Assembly (NCBI GenBank): GCA_965204215.1
Contig: CBDBDZ010000012.1
Location: forward strand, 6,981 to 70,980
From: CBDBDZ01 sp965204215
Lineage (GTDB): Bacteria; Pseudomonadota; Gammaproteobacteria; Pseudomonadales; GM7GCV1
DNA: 64,000 nt
Direction of reading: 5' to 3'
Below are positions 21,729 through 30,283 of the stretch, one piece after another; the first letter of the stretch is position 1; every line of letters starts with the position of its first letter. A program made the translations under genes and the position numbers. The notes below the pieces were generated by a model. That model was given only the letters and a program-made list of their open reading frames with translations, was not told the DNA's origin and ran no database searches.

Positions 21729-21774
21729 TTAACCTGGCAATAAAATATTGCTCCTGCGTATTTTATTGGTCACC
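21729..21774 (+). repeat. 46-bp palindromic repeat, copy 1
   Basis: A 46-bp unit whose inverse copy is at 38440-38485 with 43 of 46 identical bases. Its core is a hairpin with stem AATAAAATA (21739-21747) / TATTTTATT (21759-21767) around TTGCTCCTGCG. The rest of the 147-bp spacer (21685-21831) has no other clear signal. It resembles REP-type elements. Confidence 0.75.
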
Positions 21775-21831
21775 ATTCCATTCCCGCAACGCGAAGTGCG
21801 AATATTGAGCTAACTATTTTTTACAAATCAT

Positions 21832-22707
21832 TTAATCCGGCAACCAATCTGCTATAGCTGTTCCAATTTCATCAGGCGAATCTTCTTGTATAAAGTGATT
21901 ACCCGCTACCGTTACTTCAGTTAAATTTGGAAAGGTACGCACAAAATCTCTTGCCTTACCTGTCATCAATGCACCAGGTTCAGCGTTAACAAATAATTTA
22001 GGGGTAAGACTTCGCTGTAACCATTTTGCGTATTCAGTGACTATCTGAGTAACATCTTCTGGCTCGCCTGCAATAGGTATTTGTCTTGGCCATGTCAGTG
22101 TAGGTCTGCGATCTTCGCCTGCATTGGCAAAGGGTCTGCGGTATTCCGCCATTTCCTCTTTGGTTAAATCGCGCAAAATAGAACCCTTTAAGATGTGCTC
22201 TACAAAGATATTTTTTTCTAATATCATTTCTTCCCCTACTTCTGAGCGCAAACCTTGTAATAATCTGGCAAAGCCTTCAGGCATATTATCTAGCGACTTG
22301 GCTGCAGCAGCTATACCTTCCATAAACGCAATGCCTTTTACTGCGTTTGGGTTTTGGTGCGCCCAGTGAAAACCCAAGGCTGAACCCCAGTCGTGAATAA
22401 CCAAAATGACATTTTGATTGACATTTAAGTGTTCCAATAACGCAAACAAGTATTTTTTATGCTCCACAAATTGATAACTTTCTGCATTGGAATTGGGTAG
22501 TTTGTCCGAGTCTCCCATACCAATCAAATCAGGAGCAATTAAACGTCCTCTTCCTTTTAAATGAGGCATAATATTGCGCCAAAGATACGAAGAGGTAGGG
22601 TTACCATGCAGAAAAACAATAGGATCGCCCTCACCTTCGTCAATATAAGCCATTTTTAACCCATGGATTGCTGCAAACTGTTTGCGACTTTTAAACTCAT
22701 TACTCAT
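21832..22707 (-). CDS. Haloalkane dehalogenase (subfamily II, DhaA/LinB-like)
   Basis: A 291-residue alpha/beta-hydrolase that converts haloalkanes to primary alcohols plus halide. All five catalytic positions of subfamily II can be placed. Nucleophile Asp106 is in VIHDWGSALG, Glu130 in AFMEGIA, and base His271 in AGNHFIQED. The halide-stabilising pair is Asn36 (HGNPTSSYLW) and Trp107. That set separates it from epoxide hydrolases, which lack the Asn/Trp pair. It is divergent from the acyl-CoA synthetase gene across a 103-bp spacer with a 12-bp palindrome. The natural substrate is unknown. Confidence 0.9.
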   Translation of the reverse strand: MSNEFKSRKQFAAIHGLKMAYIDEGEGDPIVFLHGNPTSSYLWRNIMPHLKGRGRLIAPDLIGMGDSDKLPNSNAESYQFVEHKKYLFALLEHLNVNQNVILVIHDWGSALGFHWAHQNPNAVKGIAFMEGIAAAAKSLDNMPEGFARLLQGLRSEVGEEMILEKNIFVEHILKGSILRDLTKEEMAEYRRPFANAGEDRRPTLTWPRQIPIAGEPEDVTQIVTEYAKWLQRSLTPKLFVNAEPGALMTGKARDFVRTFPNLTEVTVAGNHFIQEDSPDEIGTAIADWLPD

Positions 22708-22766
22708 AATTACTCTTAATTATTTGGGGGTAAGCTAAATCAAATTGTAACTACTCAAGTACAAAT

Positions 22767-22778
22767 AATTGTACAATT
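22767..22778. promoter_or_regulatory. Candidate operator palindrome in divergent promoter
   Basis: Perfect 12-bp palindrome AATTGTACAATT. It overlaps a second inverted repeat GTACAA-ATAA-TTGTAC, and an AATTGTA half-site lies at 22743. It sits between the haloalkane dehalogenase and acyl-CoA synthetase genes. No regulator gene is adjacent, so this rests on symmetry alone. Confidence 0.4.
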
Positions 22779-22810
22779 GAAAATTATATTAATAACTCCA
22801 GTCTATCATA

Positions 22811-24451
22811 ATGCTAAAGAATTTCAATCAGTTCCCCCCCATTGACCAGGTAAATTATACCGTGCAAACGCCCTTGTCTTTTCTCAAACGAATTGTCAGC
22901 GTGCGACCTGAACAGCCTGCTGTAATTTATGGAACCCGACAATATACTTGGCGTGAATTTTCTAATCGTTGTCATTTATTGGCGTCGGCCCTTACCAAAC
23001 TGAGTATTGAAAAAGGCGATACCGTTTCCATAATTGCAGCAAATACACCTGAAATGGTGGAAGCACATTTTGGTATTCCGCTAGCTGGTGCTGTTATCAA
23101 TGCAATAAATATCCGCCTGGATGCCGCTACCCTTGCCTATATTCTAACGCACAGCGACTGTAAATTATTAATTACCGACAGCCATTTTGCACCTGCAGTA
23201 AAGGCAGCCGTTGCTATGTTAGATACTCCTATCACTATTATTGATATTGTTGATACTCAGCATCCAGACACTCCTGATGTCAAACAATTAGGAACAATGA
23301 ATTATGAGCAATTACTAGCCAGTGGAGACAGCGACTTTGCAGGCATTATGCCAACATCAGAATGGGATCCTATTGCACTGAATTATACCTCTGGAACCAG
23401 TGGCAAACCCAAAGGTGTTGTGTATCACCATCGCGGTAGTTACTCTATGTCACTGGGAACAATTTCGGCATGGAACATTCCACACAATGCCAAGTATCTT
23501 TACACCGTCCCTCTCTTTCATTGCAATGGTTGGGGGCATGCCTGGACGCTAGCCGCTCAGGCCGGCACTATTGTTTGCAATCGTGAAATTAATGCCGATG
23601 TCATTTTTAAAGCGCTGATTGAACATCAAATCACCCACTTTGGAGCAGCCCCTATTGTGCTTTCCATGTTAGCCAATGCCGATAGCTCACTGCATGATGC
23701 TTTTCACAGACAGGTTAAACACCGTGTCGAAGTCATGACGGCAGGAGCGCCACCACCTTCTGAAGTGTTAAAGAAAACTGAAGCTCTTGGTTTTAACGTC
23801 ACCCATGTTTATGGTTTAACGGAAACTTATGGTCATGCCGTTATCTGCGAATGGCAGCCTCAATGGGATAGTTTTGATGACCAAAAGCGCGCTGAATACA
23901 AATCGCGTCAAGGCGTTGCTTTTCCAATGCTTGAAAGTGTTGAAATCGTCGATATCAACACAGGAGAGTACCTTCCGCACGATGGCGAATCCATAGGTGA
24001 AATCGTTTTTCGCGGCGACATTTTAATGAAAGGTTACTACAAAGACCAGGAAGCAACTGACAAAGCCTTTGCCAATGGGTATTTTCATTCAGGCGACTTA
24101 GGTGTTATTCACCCTGATGGTTATTTGCAGATAAAAGACCGCCTGAAAGATATTATCATTTCCGGTGGCGAAAATATCTCATCGGTTGAGGTAGAATCGA
24201 CCCTCTATCAATTTCCAGGTGTAGCGGCTGCAGCTGTAGTAGCGAACCCTGATGAAAAATGGGGAGAAGTTCCCCATGCCTTTGTGGAAATGATTGCAGG
24301 TCAAGAAGCCTGCAAAAAAACTATCATTCAATTTTGCCGAGATAATATGGCACATTTTAAATGCCCTAAACACGTCACTTTTACTGAATTGCCCAAAACA
24401 TCAACAGGCAAGATTCAAAAATTTGAATTGCGTAAGATGCTTGACTCATAA
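22811..24451 (+). CDS. Fatty-acyl-CoA synthetase (AMP-forming)
   Basis: A 546-residue ANL-superfamily adenylating enzyme that activates a carboxylic acid to the acyl-CoA through acyl-AMP. The P-loop-like motif LNYTSGTSGKPKGVVYHH lies near residues 193-210, VYGLTETYGHA carries the A5 motif, and HSGDLGVIHPDGYLQIKDR precedes the C-terminal lid. The catalytic lysine is in PKTSTGKIQKFELRK. It is similar to medium/long-chain acid ligases of the AlkK/DmdB type. It is divergent from the dehalogenase and 54 bp upstream of an acyl-CoA dehydrogenase, so a short acid-activation and beta-oxidation operon is likely. Confidence 0.92.
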   Translation: MLKNFNQFPPIDQVNYTVQTPLSFLKRIVSVRPEQPAVIYGTRQYTWREFSNRCHLLASALTKLSIEKGDTVSIIAANTPEMVEAHFGIPLAGAVINAINIRLDAATLAYILTHSDCKLLITDSHFAPAVKAAVAMLDTPITIIDIVDTQHPDTPDVKQLGTMNYEQLLASGDSDFAGIMPTSEWDPIALNYTSGTSGKPKGVVYHHRGSYSMSLGTISAWNIPHNAKYLYTVPLFHCNGWGHAWTLAAQAGTIVCNREINADVIFKALIEHQITHFGAAPIVLSMLANADSSLHDAFHRQVKHRVEVMTAGAPPPSEVLKKTEALGFNVTHVYGLTETYGHAVICEWQPQWDSFDDQKRAEYKSRQGVAFPMLESVEIVDINTGEYLPHDGESIGEIVFRGDILMKGYYKDQEATDKAFANGYFHSGDLGVIHPDGYLQIKDRLKDIIISGGENISSVEVESTLYQFPGVAAAAVVANPDEKWGEVPHAFVEMIAGQEACKKTIIQFCRDNMAHFKCPKHVTFTELPKTSTGKIQKFELRKMLDS

Positions 24452-24505
24452 TTAGTAATCAAATTCTTCTAAAAACCACCAAACACTCCACTTAACGACA
24501 CCAAT

Positions 24506-26314
24506 ATGAGCACTCCCTACAAAGCCCCTCAACAAGACATGTTATTTGTAATGAATGAATTATCGGGGCTACCAGACTTAGCCTCGTTACCCATATTTGA
24601 GGAAGTAACACCCGACGTAGTCGAAGCCATTGTCAACGAATCGTCCAAATTAGCAGAAGAAGAAGTTGCACCGTTAAACTGGAATGGTCATTTAGAAAAA
24701 GTCCGTTTAGATGACAATAATAACGTCGTCAGTGCCAGTGGTTTTAAGAAAGCCTTTAAAGCCTTTGCCGAGTCGGGCTGGGCCTCACTGAATGCAGACC
24801 CCAAATATGGCGGTCAAGGAATGCCTGAATTATTGCAAGTCACCTTAGTGGAAAACTGGAATGCTGCCAGCATTTCTTGGGGATTATGCCCATTGCTGTC
24901 ACAAGGTGCTATTGAAGCCATAACCGCCAAAGCCAGTGACGAGTTAAAAGCAACTTATTTACCAAAAATGATAATGGGTCAGTGGTCTGGAACCATGAAT
25001 TTGACCGAACCACAGGCAGGTACAGATTTAGCTTTAATTAAATCTACCGCCACCCCTGCTTACGACAAGCAAAATGGCGAACATTACCGAATTAGTGGAC
25101 AGAAAATTTTTATCACGTGGGGTGAACACGATATGACCGATAATATCATCCATTTGGTTTTGGCTCGCCTGCCCGACGCTCCTGCGGGTGTAAAAGGTAT
25201 TTCGCTTTTCATTGTTCCCAAGTTTTTAATTAATGAAAACGGTAGTCCAGGCAAGCGCAATGATGTAAAAGCCATTGCGTTAGAAGAAAAAATGGGCATT
25301 CATGCCAGCCCGACCTGTGTTATGAGCTTTGGTGATAACGGTGGTGCAATCGGTTATTTAGTTGGCGAAGAAAACGCTGGGCTAGCCTGCATGTTTGTGA
25401 TGATGAACAATGCCAGATTGGGTGTGGGTATTCAGGGCATAGGTGTTTCTGAGCGCGCCTACCAGCATGCGCGCGACTATGCCATGCAGCGCGTTCAAAG
25501 TATTGCACCTGGAGCAAACCAATCAGGTACCATTATTAAACATCCGGATGTTCGCAGAATGCTGTTAACCATGCGCTCGCTGACCGAAGCTGGCAGAGCT
25601 CTCGCCTACAGCGCGTACAGCAGTGTCGATTTACAACATCATGGTGTTGATCAAGAAACCCGCAATTACCACAAACAACGCGCGGCATTACTTACTCCTG
25701 TTGTAAAAGGCTGGTGTACTGAATTTGCGCAAGAAGTTACTTCTATCGGTATTCAAATCCATGGAGGCATGGGTTTTGTCGAAGAAACCAAAGCAGCTCA
25801 ACTTTATAGTGATGCGCGAATACTACCCATTTATGAAGGTACCAACGGCATTCAAGCCATGGATTTAATAGGGCGCAAAACCTTATTTGATTCAGGTGTG
25901 ACAAGTGATGCTCTCAATGCTGAAATTCAGTTAGTTATTGATGCAGCAAAATCTGACTCTTCACTATCAACATTAGCCGAGAGTATGCAACAAGCTCTGA
26001 ACAGTTTGATGGATAGTAAACAATTTATAATAAATGCGGGCAAAGGCGATGCATTTTTTGCAGGTTCTGTTGCCTACAGTTATCTAATGTTATCGGGTTA
26101 TATTTGTGGTGGTTGGAAAATGCTGCAAGCGGCTACAATCGCAAATAACAAACTGCAAAGCTCAGATAATACTTATAGCAAAGCGTTTTTACAAACAAAA
26201 ATCCATACCGCCAAATTCTATATGACTCAAATTTTGCCGCGTTATTTGGGTTATGCCCAAATGATACTGGCAGGCAGCGAAGACATTATGACACTTGAAG
26301 AAGCATTATTTTAA
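24506..26314 (+). CDS. Acyl-CoA dehydrogenase, long (about 600-residue) type
   Basis: FAD enzyme that introduces the alpha-beta double bond in acyl-CoA. It is 602 residues, which is the long bacterial class with an extra C-terminal helical domain. The substrate and FAD-contact motif MNLTEPQAGTDL is present, as are KIFITWGEH, MMNNARLGVGIQGIGVSE and IQIHGGMGFVEE. The catalytic glutamate is in LPIYEGTNGIQAMDLIGRK. It is second in an operon with the acyl-CoA synthetase. Its stop codon abuts a MITE-like repeat copy. Chain-length preference is not readable. Confidence 0.93.
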   Translation: MSTPYKAPQQDMLFVMNELSGLPDLASLPIFEEVTPDVVEAIVNESSKLAEEEVAPLNWNGHLEKVRLDDNNNVVSASGFKKAFKAFAESGWASLNADPKYGGQGMPELLQVTLVENWNAASISWGLCPLLSQGAIEAITAKASDELKATYLPKMIMGQWSGTMNLTEPQAGTDLALIKSTATPAYDKQNGEHYRISGQKIFITWGEHDMTDNIIHLVLARLPDAPAGVKGISLFIVPKFLINENGSPGKRNDVKAIALEEKMGIHASPTCVMSFGDNGGAIGYLVGEENAGLACMFVMMNNARLGVGIQGIGVSERAYQHARDYAMQRVQSIAPGANQSGTIIKHPDVRRMLLTMRSLTEAGRALAYSAYSSVDLQHHGVDQETRNYHKQRAALLTPVVKGWCTEFAQEVTSIGIQIHGGMGFVEETKAAQLYSDARILPIYEGTNGIQAMDLIGRKTLFDSGVTSDALNAEIQLVIDAAKSDSSLSTLAESMQQALNSLMDSKQFIINAGKGDAFFAGSVAYSYLMLSGYICGGWKMLQAATIANNKLQSSDNTYSKAFLQTKIHTAKFYMTQILPRYLGYAQMILAGSEDIMTLEEALF

Positions 26315-26390
26315 CCCAAATTATGCATTAGAAATTATAGCGAAGGCAAAAATGGCAATAAAGACAGTAGCTCGCGCAAGAAAAAAATTG
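26313..26390 (+). repeat. MITE-like family, copy with intact left end only
   Basis: Begins AACCCAAATTATGCATTAG at the TAA of the acyl-CoA dehydrogenase gene and continues with the family core (AAAAATGGCAATA and AGCTCGCGCAAGAAAAA). The conserved block of about 63 bp is shared with 30106-30283 and, inverted, 48781-48873. No matching right terminal repeat is visible here. The remaining 26391-26514 holds a possible promoter (TTGACT at 26444) for the next gene. Confidence 0.7.
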
Positions 26391-26514
26391 TTTGAATCGA
26401 CGAGCCTATTTTTTACTTTTTTCAAAAAGTTTCATAAAAATAGTTGACTTATGAAAAATAAGCATGCTACCTTATAAAAAGTATTTTTTAATTAATTTAA
26501 CGGTGAAGAATATT

Positions 26515-28956
26515 ATGGCTAAGGCTAATATCCTCTTTCTTTTTTTTGCATCTTTGTTTTTTTTGGTCTCTTGTGATAGCAGCACTCGCTCCAGTAGTCC
26601 TGCTTCCAGCAATACTCCAATCGCCACAAACACTGCTCTGGCATTTACTACAGCAAACCGCACCACTGTTCTTGAAAATAATACAGCAACCAATTTTATA
26701 GCATCAGTAACCGATAATAACTCTGTCACTTTCGCTATTAGCGGCGGAGCCGACCAACACCTGTTTAGCATTGACTCTCAAAGTGGTGTTCTATCATTCA
26801 ACACTGCACCTGACTATGAAATGCCTACTGATGTTGATACAGATAACAATTATTTGCTGGAAATCAGTGCAGATGACGGCAATGGCGGTTTTGTTACTCA
26901 CTCACTAACAATAACTGTCAATGATGAATCCTTATTGCAATTACAAGTCAGTTATCCGACAGCTAATGCCAATTTGGGTGGCGGAGTAATACAGACCGTC
27001 GTCACTGGCAATATTATCGATGTTGAAGGCGGCATAATCGAATTGGACAGTTTTGATCAAATTACCGTTAACGGTGTTCAAGCCTCTATTACCGATATAG
27101 ACGGATTGCGTTGGGCCGCCAATATTCCTGTGGAAAATGGTGATAATACATTGACCATCGAAATAAACTCAGCCGATGGGGAAACTTTACATACAGTGAG
27201 TCAAAAACTGACCAATCAAATGAATTTAATTAATCCAAACAATGTGATTTTTGACGACGTTCGCAATCGCTATCTGTTTATAGATTCTGGTCTCGATGCA
27301 CTATTTGCGCTGGATTTATCATCGTCTACCCCAACCAGAACGCTGATCTCTAATGGCAATAGGGGCTCAGGGATAAATATATCCTTCCCCATTGATATTG
27401 CCCTGGATAACAATCGTATTTTAGTAGTAAGCAGCTTCCCTGATGGAATCTATGCCATTGATTTGGAAACTGGAGACCGATCACTTATTACTGACAATAA
27501 TACAGGAACAGGCACTACTCTTTTTTGCCCCACTGCTATTGCAGTACAAAGTAATACTCGTGCATTAATTACAGATCAATGTCGCGATGCATTATTTGCA
27601 GTGGATTTGTCGACAGGTAACCGAACCATTATTTCCGGCAGTAGCACTGGTAGCGGTGTGGAACTAAATAATCCATCAGATATTGCCATAGATAGCTTCA
27701 ATAATCGCGCACTGGTAACCAATTCATTTTTCCCCGATTCACTATTTTCCATTGATTTGAACACTGGTAATCGAACCATTATTTCGGGCGATACTACAGG
27801 TACAGGTACTACTTTTTTTAACCCTGCTGGTGTTGCACTAGATGCTGACAATAACCGGGCTATCGTCATTGATTCGTCTCGCAATACATTATTTGCTGTC
27901 GATTTGGATACTGGTAACCGCACCATTATTTCCAGCAGTAGCACGGGTATTGGTACTACCTTTGCTAACCCAGTTAAAATAGCACTGGATGTAACCAGTA
28001 ATCGTACTGTCGTTGTTGACACTTCCAGGGATGTACTATTTGCAGTAGATTTAACCACTGGTAACCGAACAATTGTCACGACCAATCGTATCGGTTCCGG
28101 TATTGAATTTCAAAATCCTTCAGGTATTGCCATTGACAACATCAACAATCAGTTACTGATAACTGACTCCAGCCTTGATGCTATTATCAGTGTCGATCTA
28201 AATACTGGCAATAGACGTATATTATCAGATGACGACTTTGGTACTGGCACTACTTTTTCAAATCCACAAGCGATTGTTGTTAATTCCGATAATAATCAAC
28301 TACTGGTTGCCGACGATTTTCGCGGTGCTATCTTCTCAGTAGACCCTCAAACTGGTAATCGCACTATTACAGCCGATGCCAATACAGGTTCTGGTACTAT
28401 TTTCTCCAACACTGAAGATATAGTACTTGACAGCGAAAATAATCGAATCCTGGTATTGAAAGCATTCCCTGCCCGTGTGCTTGCCGTTGATCTGAGTAGT
28501 GGCATTACCGAGATTTTATTCAGTGCGGAAGATACAACCAATCTACCATGCTCCTCAGGTATGGCACTTACAACTACTGAGGTATTAATTTCAGATACTT
28601 GTATAAACGCTATCGCATTGGTAAATCTGGATACCGATGAAGTATCAATTATTTCGGATAGCAATACAGGTTTTGGACCTACCCATAATAACCCTGTCGA
28701 TATTAGCCTTGGTAATGACAATAACCACGCCTTGATTTTGAATTCATTCCCATCTTCTGTCATCGAACTTACTATCAGCAATCGAAACCGCACGGTAATT
28801 TCAGACAACAGTGTCGGTACTGGTATTATCCCCGACTTTCCACAGGAAATGATTTTTGACCGTGAACACAATCGTCTATTTATTGTCGACAACCAGATGA
28901 ATGCTATATTTGTAATTGACCTTGACAGTGGTCAACGAGCAATCTTTTCCATATAA
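26515..28956 (+). CDS. Lipoprotein with cadherin-like domain and 12-unit beta-propeller repeat array
   Basis: An 813-residue exported lipoprotein. ATG 26515 is preferred because it gives a compact signal peptide with lipobox LVSC (Cys20) and has GGTGAAG upstream; the frame extends to 26464. A Ser/Thr-rich linker is followed by a cadherin-like domain (about 40-135, FSIDSQSGVLSFNTAPDYE) and a second beta-domain. From about 205 to the end, twelve units of about 45 residues have the form DNNRAIVIDSSRNTLFAVDL / TGNRTIIS / TGTGTTFxNP. These are NHL-like beta-propeller blades, and twelve suggests two six-bladed propellers. It is likely an outer-membrane or surface binding protein; the ligand is unknown. 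The middle blades are very similar in DNA as well. Confidence 0.82.
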   Translation: MAKANILFLFFASLFFLVSCDSSTRSSSPASSNTPIATNTALAFTTANRTTVLENNTATNFIASVTDNNSVTFAISGGADQHLFSIDSQSGVLSFNTAPDYEMPTDVDTDNNYLLEISADDGNGGFVTHSLTITVNDESLLQLQVSYPTANANLGGGVIQTVVTGNIIDVEGGIIELDSFDQITVNGVQASITDIDGLRWAANIPVENGDNTLTIEINSADGETLHTVSQKLTNQMNLINPNNVIFDDVRNRYLFIDSGLDALFALDLSSSTPTRTLISNGNRGSGINISFPIDIALDNNRILVVSSFPDGIYAIDLETGDRSLITDNNTGTGTTLFCPTAIAVQSNTRALITDQCRDALFAVDLSTGNRTIISGSSTGSGVELNNPSDIAIDSFNNRALVTNSFFPDSLFSIDLNTGNRTIISGDTTGTGTTFFNPAGVALDADNNRAIVIDSSRNTLFAVDLDTGNRTIISSSSTGIGTTFANPVKIALDVTSNRTVVVDTSRDVLFAVDLTTGNRTIVTTNRIGSGIEFQNPSGIAIDNINNQLLITDSSLDAIISVDLNTGNRRILSDDDFGTGTTFSNPQAIVVNSDNNQLLVADDFRGAIFSVDPQTGNRTITADANTGSGTIFSNTEDIVLDSENNRILVLKAFPARVLAVDLSSGITEILFSAEDTTNLPCSSGMALTTTEVLISDTCINAIALVNLDTDEVSIISDSNTGFGPTHNNPVDISLGNDNNHALILNSFPSSVIELTISNRNRTVISDNSVGTGIIPDFPQEMIFDREHNRLFIVDNQMNAIFVIDLDSGQRAIFSI

Positions 28957-29064
28957 GAACCATTGCATTAGGCATCCTGCCTATGTAACTGGGGTCGTAT
29001 TAGAAAAATCCGGTTTTTCAATACTCTCAAGGAAAATAAGCGAGAGTATGGCAATGAATGGTTC
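28957..29064. repeat. Hairpin cluster bounded by an 8-bp inverted repeat
   Basis: GAACCATT (28957-28964) and AATGGTTC (29057-29064) enclose three perfect hairpins. They are TAGGCA-TCC-TGCCTA (28969-28983), GAAAAA-TCCGG-TTTTTC (29003-29019) and ATACTCTC/GAGAGTAT (29021-29049). It lies between convergent genes, directly after the propeller lipoprotein stop, so termination in both directions is the simplest role. Confidence 0.7.
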
Positions 29065-29094
29065 GTCTATCGGTTGCATGATGCTACCTAAAGC

Positions 29095-30045
29095 CTATCT
29101 GGCGTACTCATCTGTAGTCTTCACTAATGCTTCGGCAATACCTGGTTCATCAAAGGCATGACCTGCGTCTGGAATAATTATAAAATTTGCGCCAGGCAGT
29201 ACTTTATGTAAATCCCACGCAGTTGCCATTGGTGTGCATACATCATAGCGCCCTTGTATGATGGTTGTGGGTATGTCTTGCAGTTGTCTGGCATGGTCAA
29301 TTAACCAATTATCGGTTTCAAACCAGCCACCGTTGATAAAATAATGACACTCTATACTCGCAAAGGCAATAGCAAACTGTTCACTACCAAAATACTCTAT
29401 TTGCGCCGGGCGTTGCAATAAGTTGATGGTGCTGCCCTCCCATCTGCTCCACGCTTTTGCCGCTTCAATTTGTTGCGATTTATTCGTTCCTGTCAGGCGC
29501 TTGTAGTAAGCACTCATTAAATGATGCCGCTCATTGACAGGAATGGGCTCAATAAATTTTTCCCATTCATCTGGAAACAGCCTCGAAGCACCACATTGAT
29601 AGAACCATTCGAGTTCAAAACGCCTGAGAGTAAAGATACCTCTTAACACCAATTCCGATACACGATCAGGGTGTTTAATGGCATAGGATAACGCTAAAGT
29701 GCTGCCCCATGAGCCACCGCATACTTGCCATTGCTCAAAACCTAAATGCTGTCTTAGAAGCTCCATATCATCTACTAAATCCCAAGTAGTGTTATGTTCC
29801 AGCGATGCAAAAGGTTTACTTCGACCGCAGCCACGCTGGTCGAACAAAATAATATGATATTTTTCAGGATCAAAAACACGGCGTTGCATTGGGTTACAAC
29901 CACCTCCTGGACCTCCATGTAAATAAACTGCTGGCTTACCACTGGGGTTACCGCATTGCTCATAGTAAATTTCATGCCCATGACTAACGCTGAGCATTCC
30001 CCAATCGCAAGCCTCAATGGGAGGATAAAGCTCTTTTTGTATCAA
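29095..30045 (-). CDS. pip: Prolyl aminopeptidase (proline iminopeptidase)
   Basis: A 316-residue alpha/beta-hydrolase of peptidase family S33 that removes N-terminal proline from peptides. Motifs are HGGPGGGCNPMQRRVFDP (oxyanion region), FDQRGCGRS and the nucleophile Ser in GGSWGSTLALSYA. The catalytic Asp is in GRYDVCTPMATAW and the His in PDAGHAFDEPG. The start is TTG 30045 with GGAG close upstream; no ATG is better placed. It is monocistronic and cytoplasmic. The convergent side is the hairpin cluster; the other side is a MITE-like element. Confidence 0.94.
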   Translation of the reverse strand: MIQKELYPPIEACDWGMLSVSHGHEIYYEQCGNPSGKPAVYLHGGPGGGCNPMQRRVFDPEKYHIILFDQRGCGRSKPFASLEHNTTWDLVDDMELLRQHLGFEQWQVCGGSWGSTLALSYAIKHPDRVSELVLRGIFTLRRFELEWFYQCGASRLFPDEWEKFIEPIPVNERHHLMSAYYKRLTGTNKSQQIEAAKAWSRWEGSTINLLQRPAQIEYFGSEQFAIAFASIECHYFINGGWFETDNWLIDHARQLQDIPTTIIQGRYDVCTPMATAWDLHKVLPGANFIIIPDAGHAFDEPGIAEALVKTTDEYAR

Positions 30046-30105
30046 TGCTCTCCACCAGTGTTAAAGTTAAGAATAGCCAAAGACCAACGAACGGTAACAA
30101 TTTTC

Positions 30106-30283
30106 AAACCAGGTTATGCATTAGAAATTGTAGCGAAGGCAAAATGGCAATAAAAATAATAGCTCGCGCAAGAAAAATAAGCGGAAACATAACAGGGCTA
30201 TGGCGAGCATTATTTTTCGAGCAAGCTGATGTTTTTGAAGTCATTTTTGGAAATAGTCGTTTTCTAATGCATAACCTGGGTTT
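30106..30283 (+). mobile_element. MITE-like element with 22-23 bp terminal inverted repeats
   Basis: A 178-bp non-coding element. The left end (30106-30127) and right end (30261-30283) are inverted repeats identical except for one inserted C; both contain AGGTTATGCATTAGAAA. The interior folds back further through GAAAAATAA / TTATTTTTC and GCTC/GAGC arms. The left half carries the family core (AAAATGGCAATA, AGCTCGCGCAAGAAAAA). The right end reaches into the 3' end of the gene at 30241. No transposase is encoded, and a target duplication is not clear by eye. Confidence 0.7.

Noticed and set aside
27576..28892. Two long minus-strand open frames (169 and 181 codons)
   Set aside because: They are antisense to the repetitive propeller-blade region; the repeat keeps the frame open by composition.
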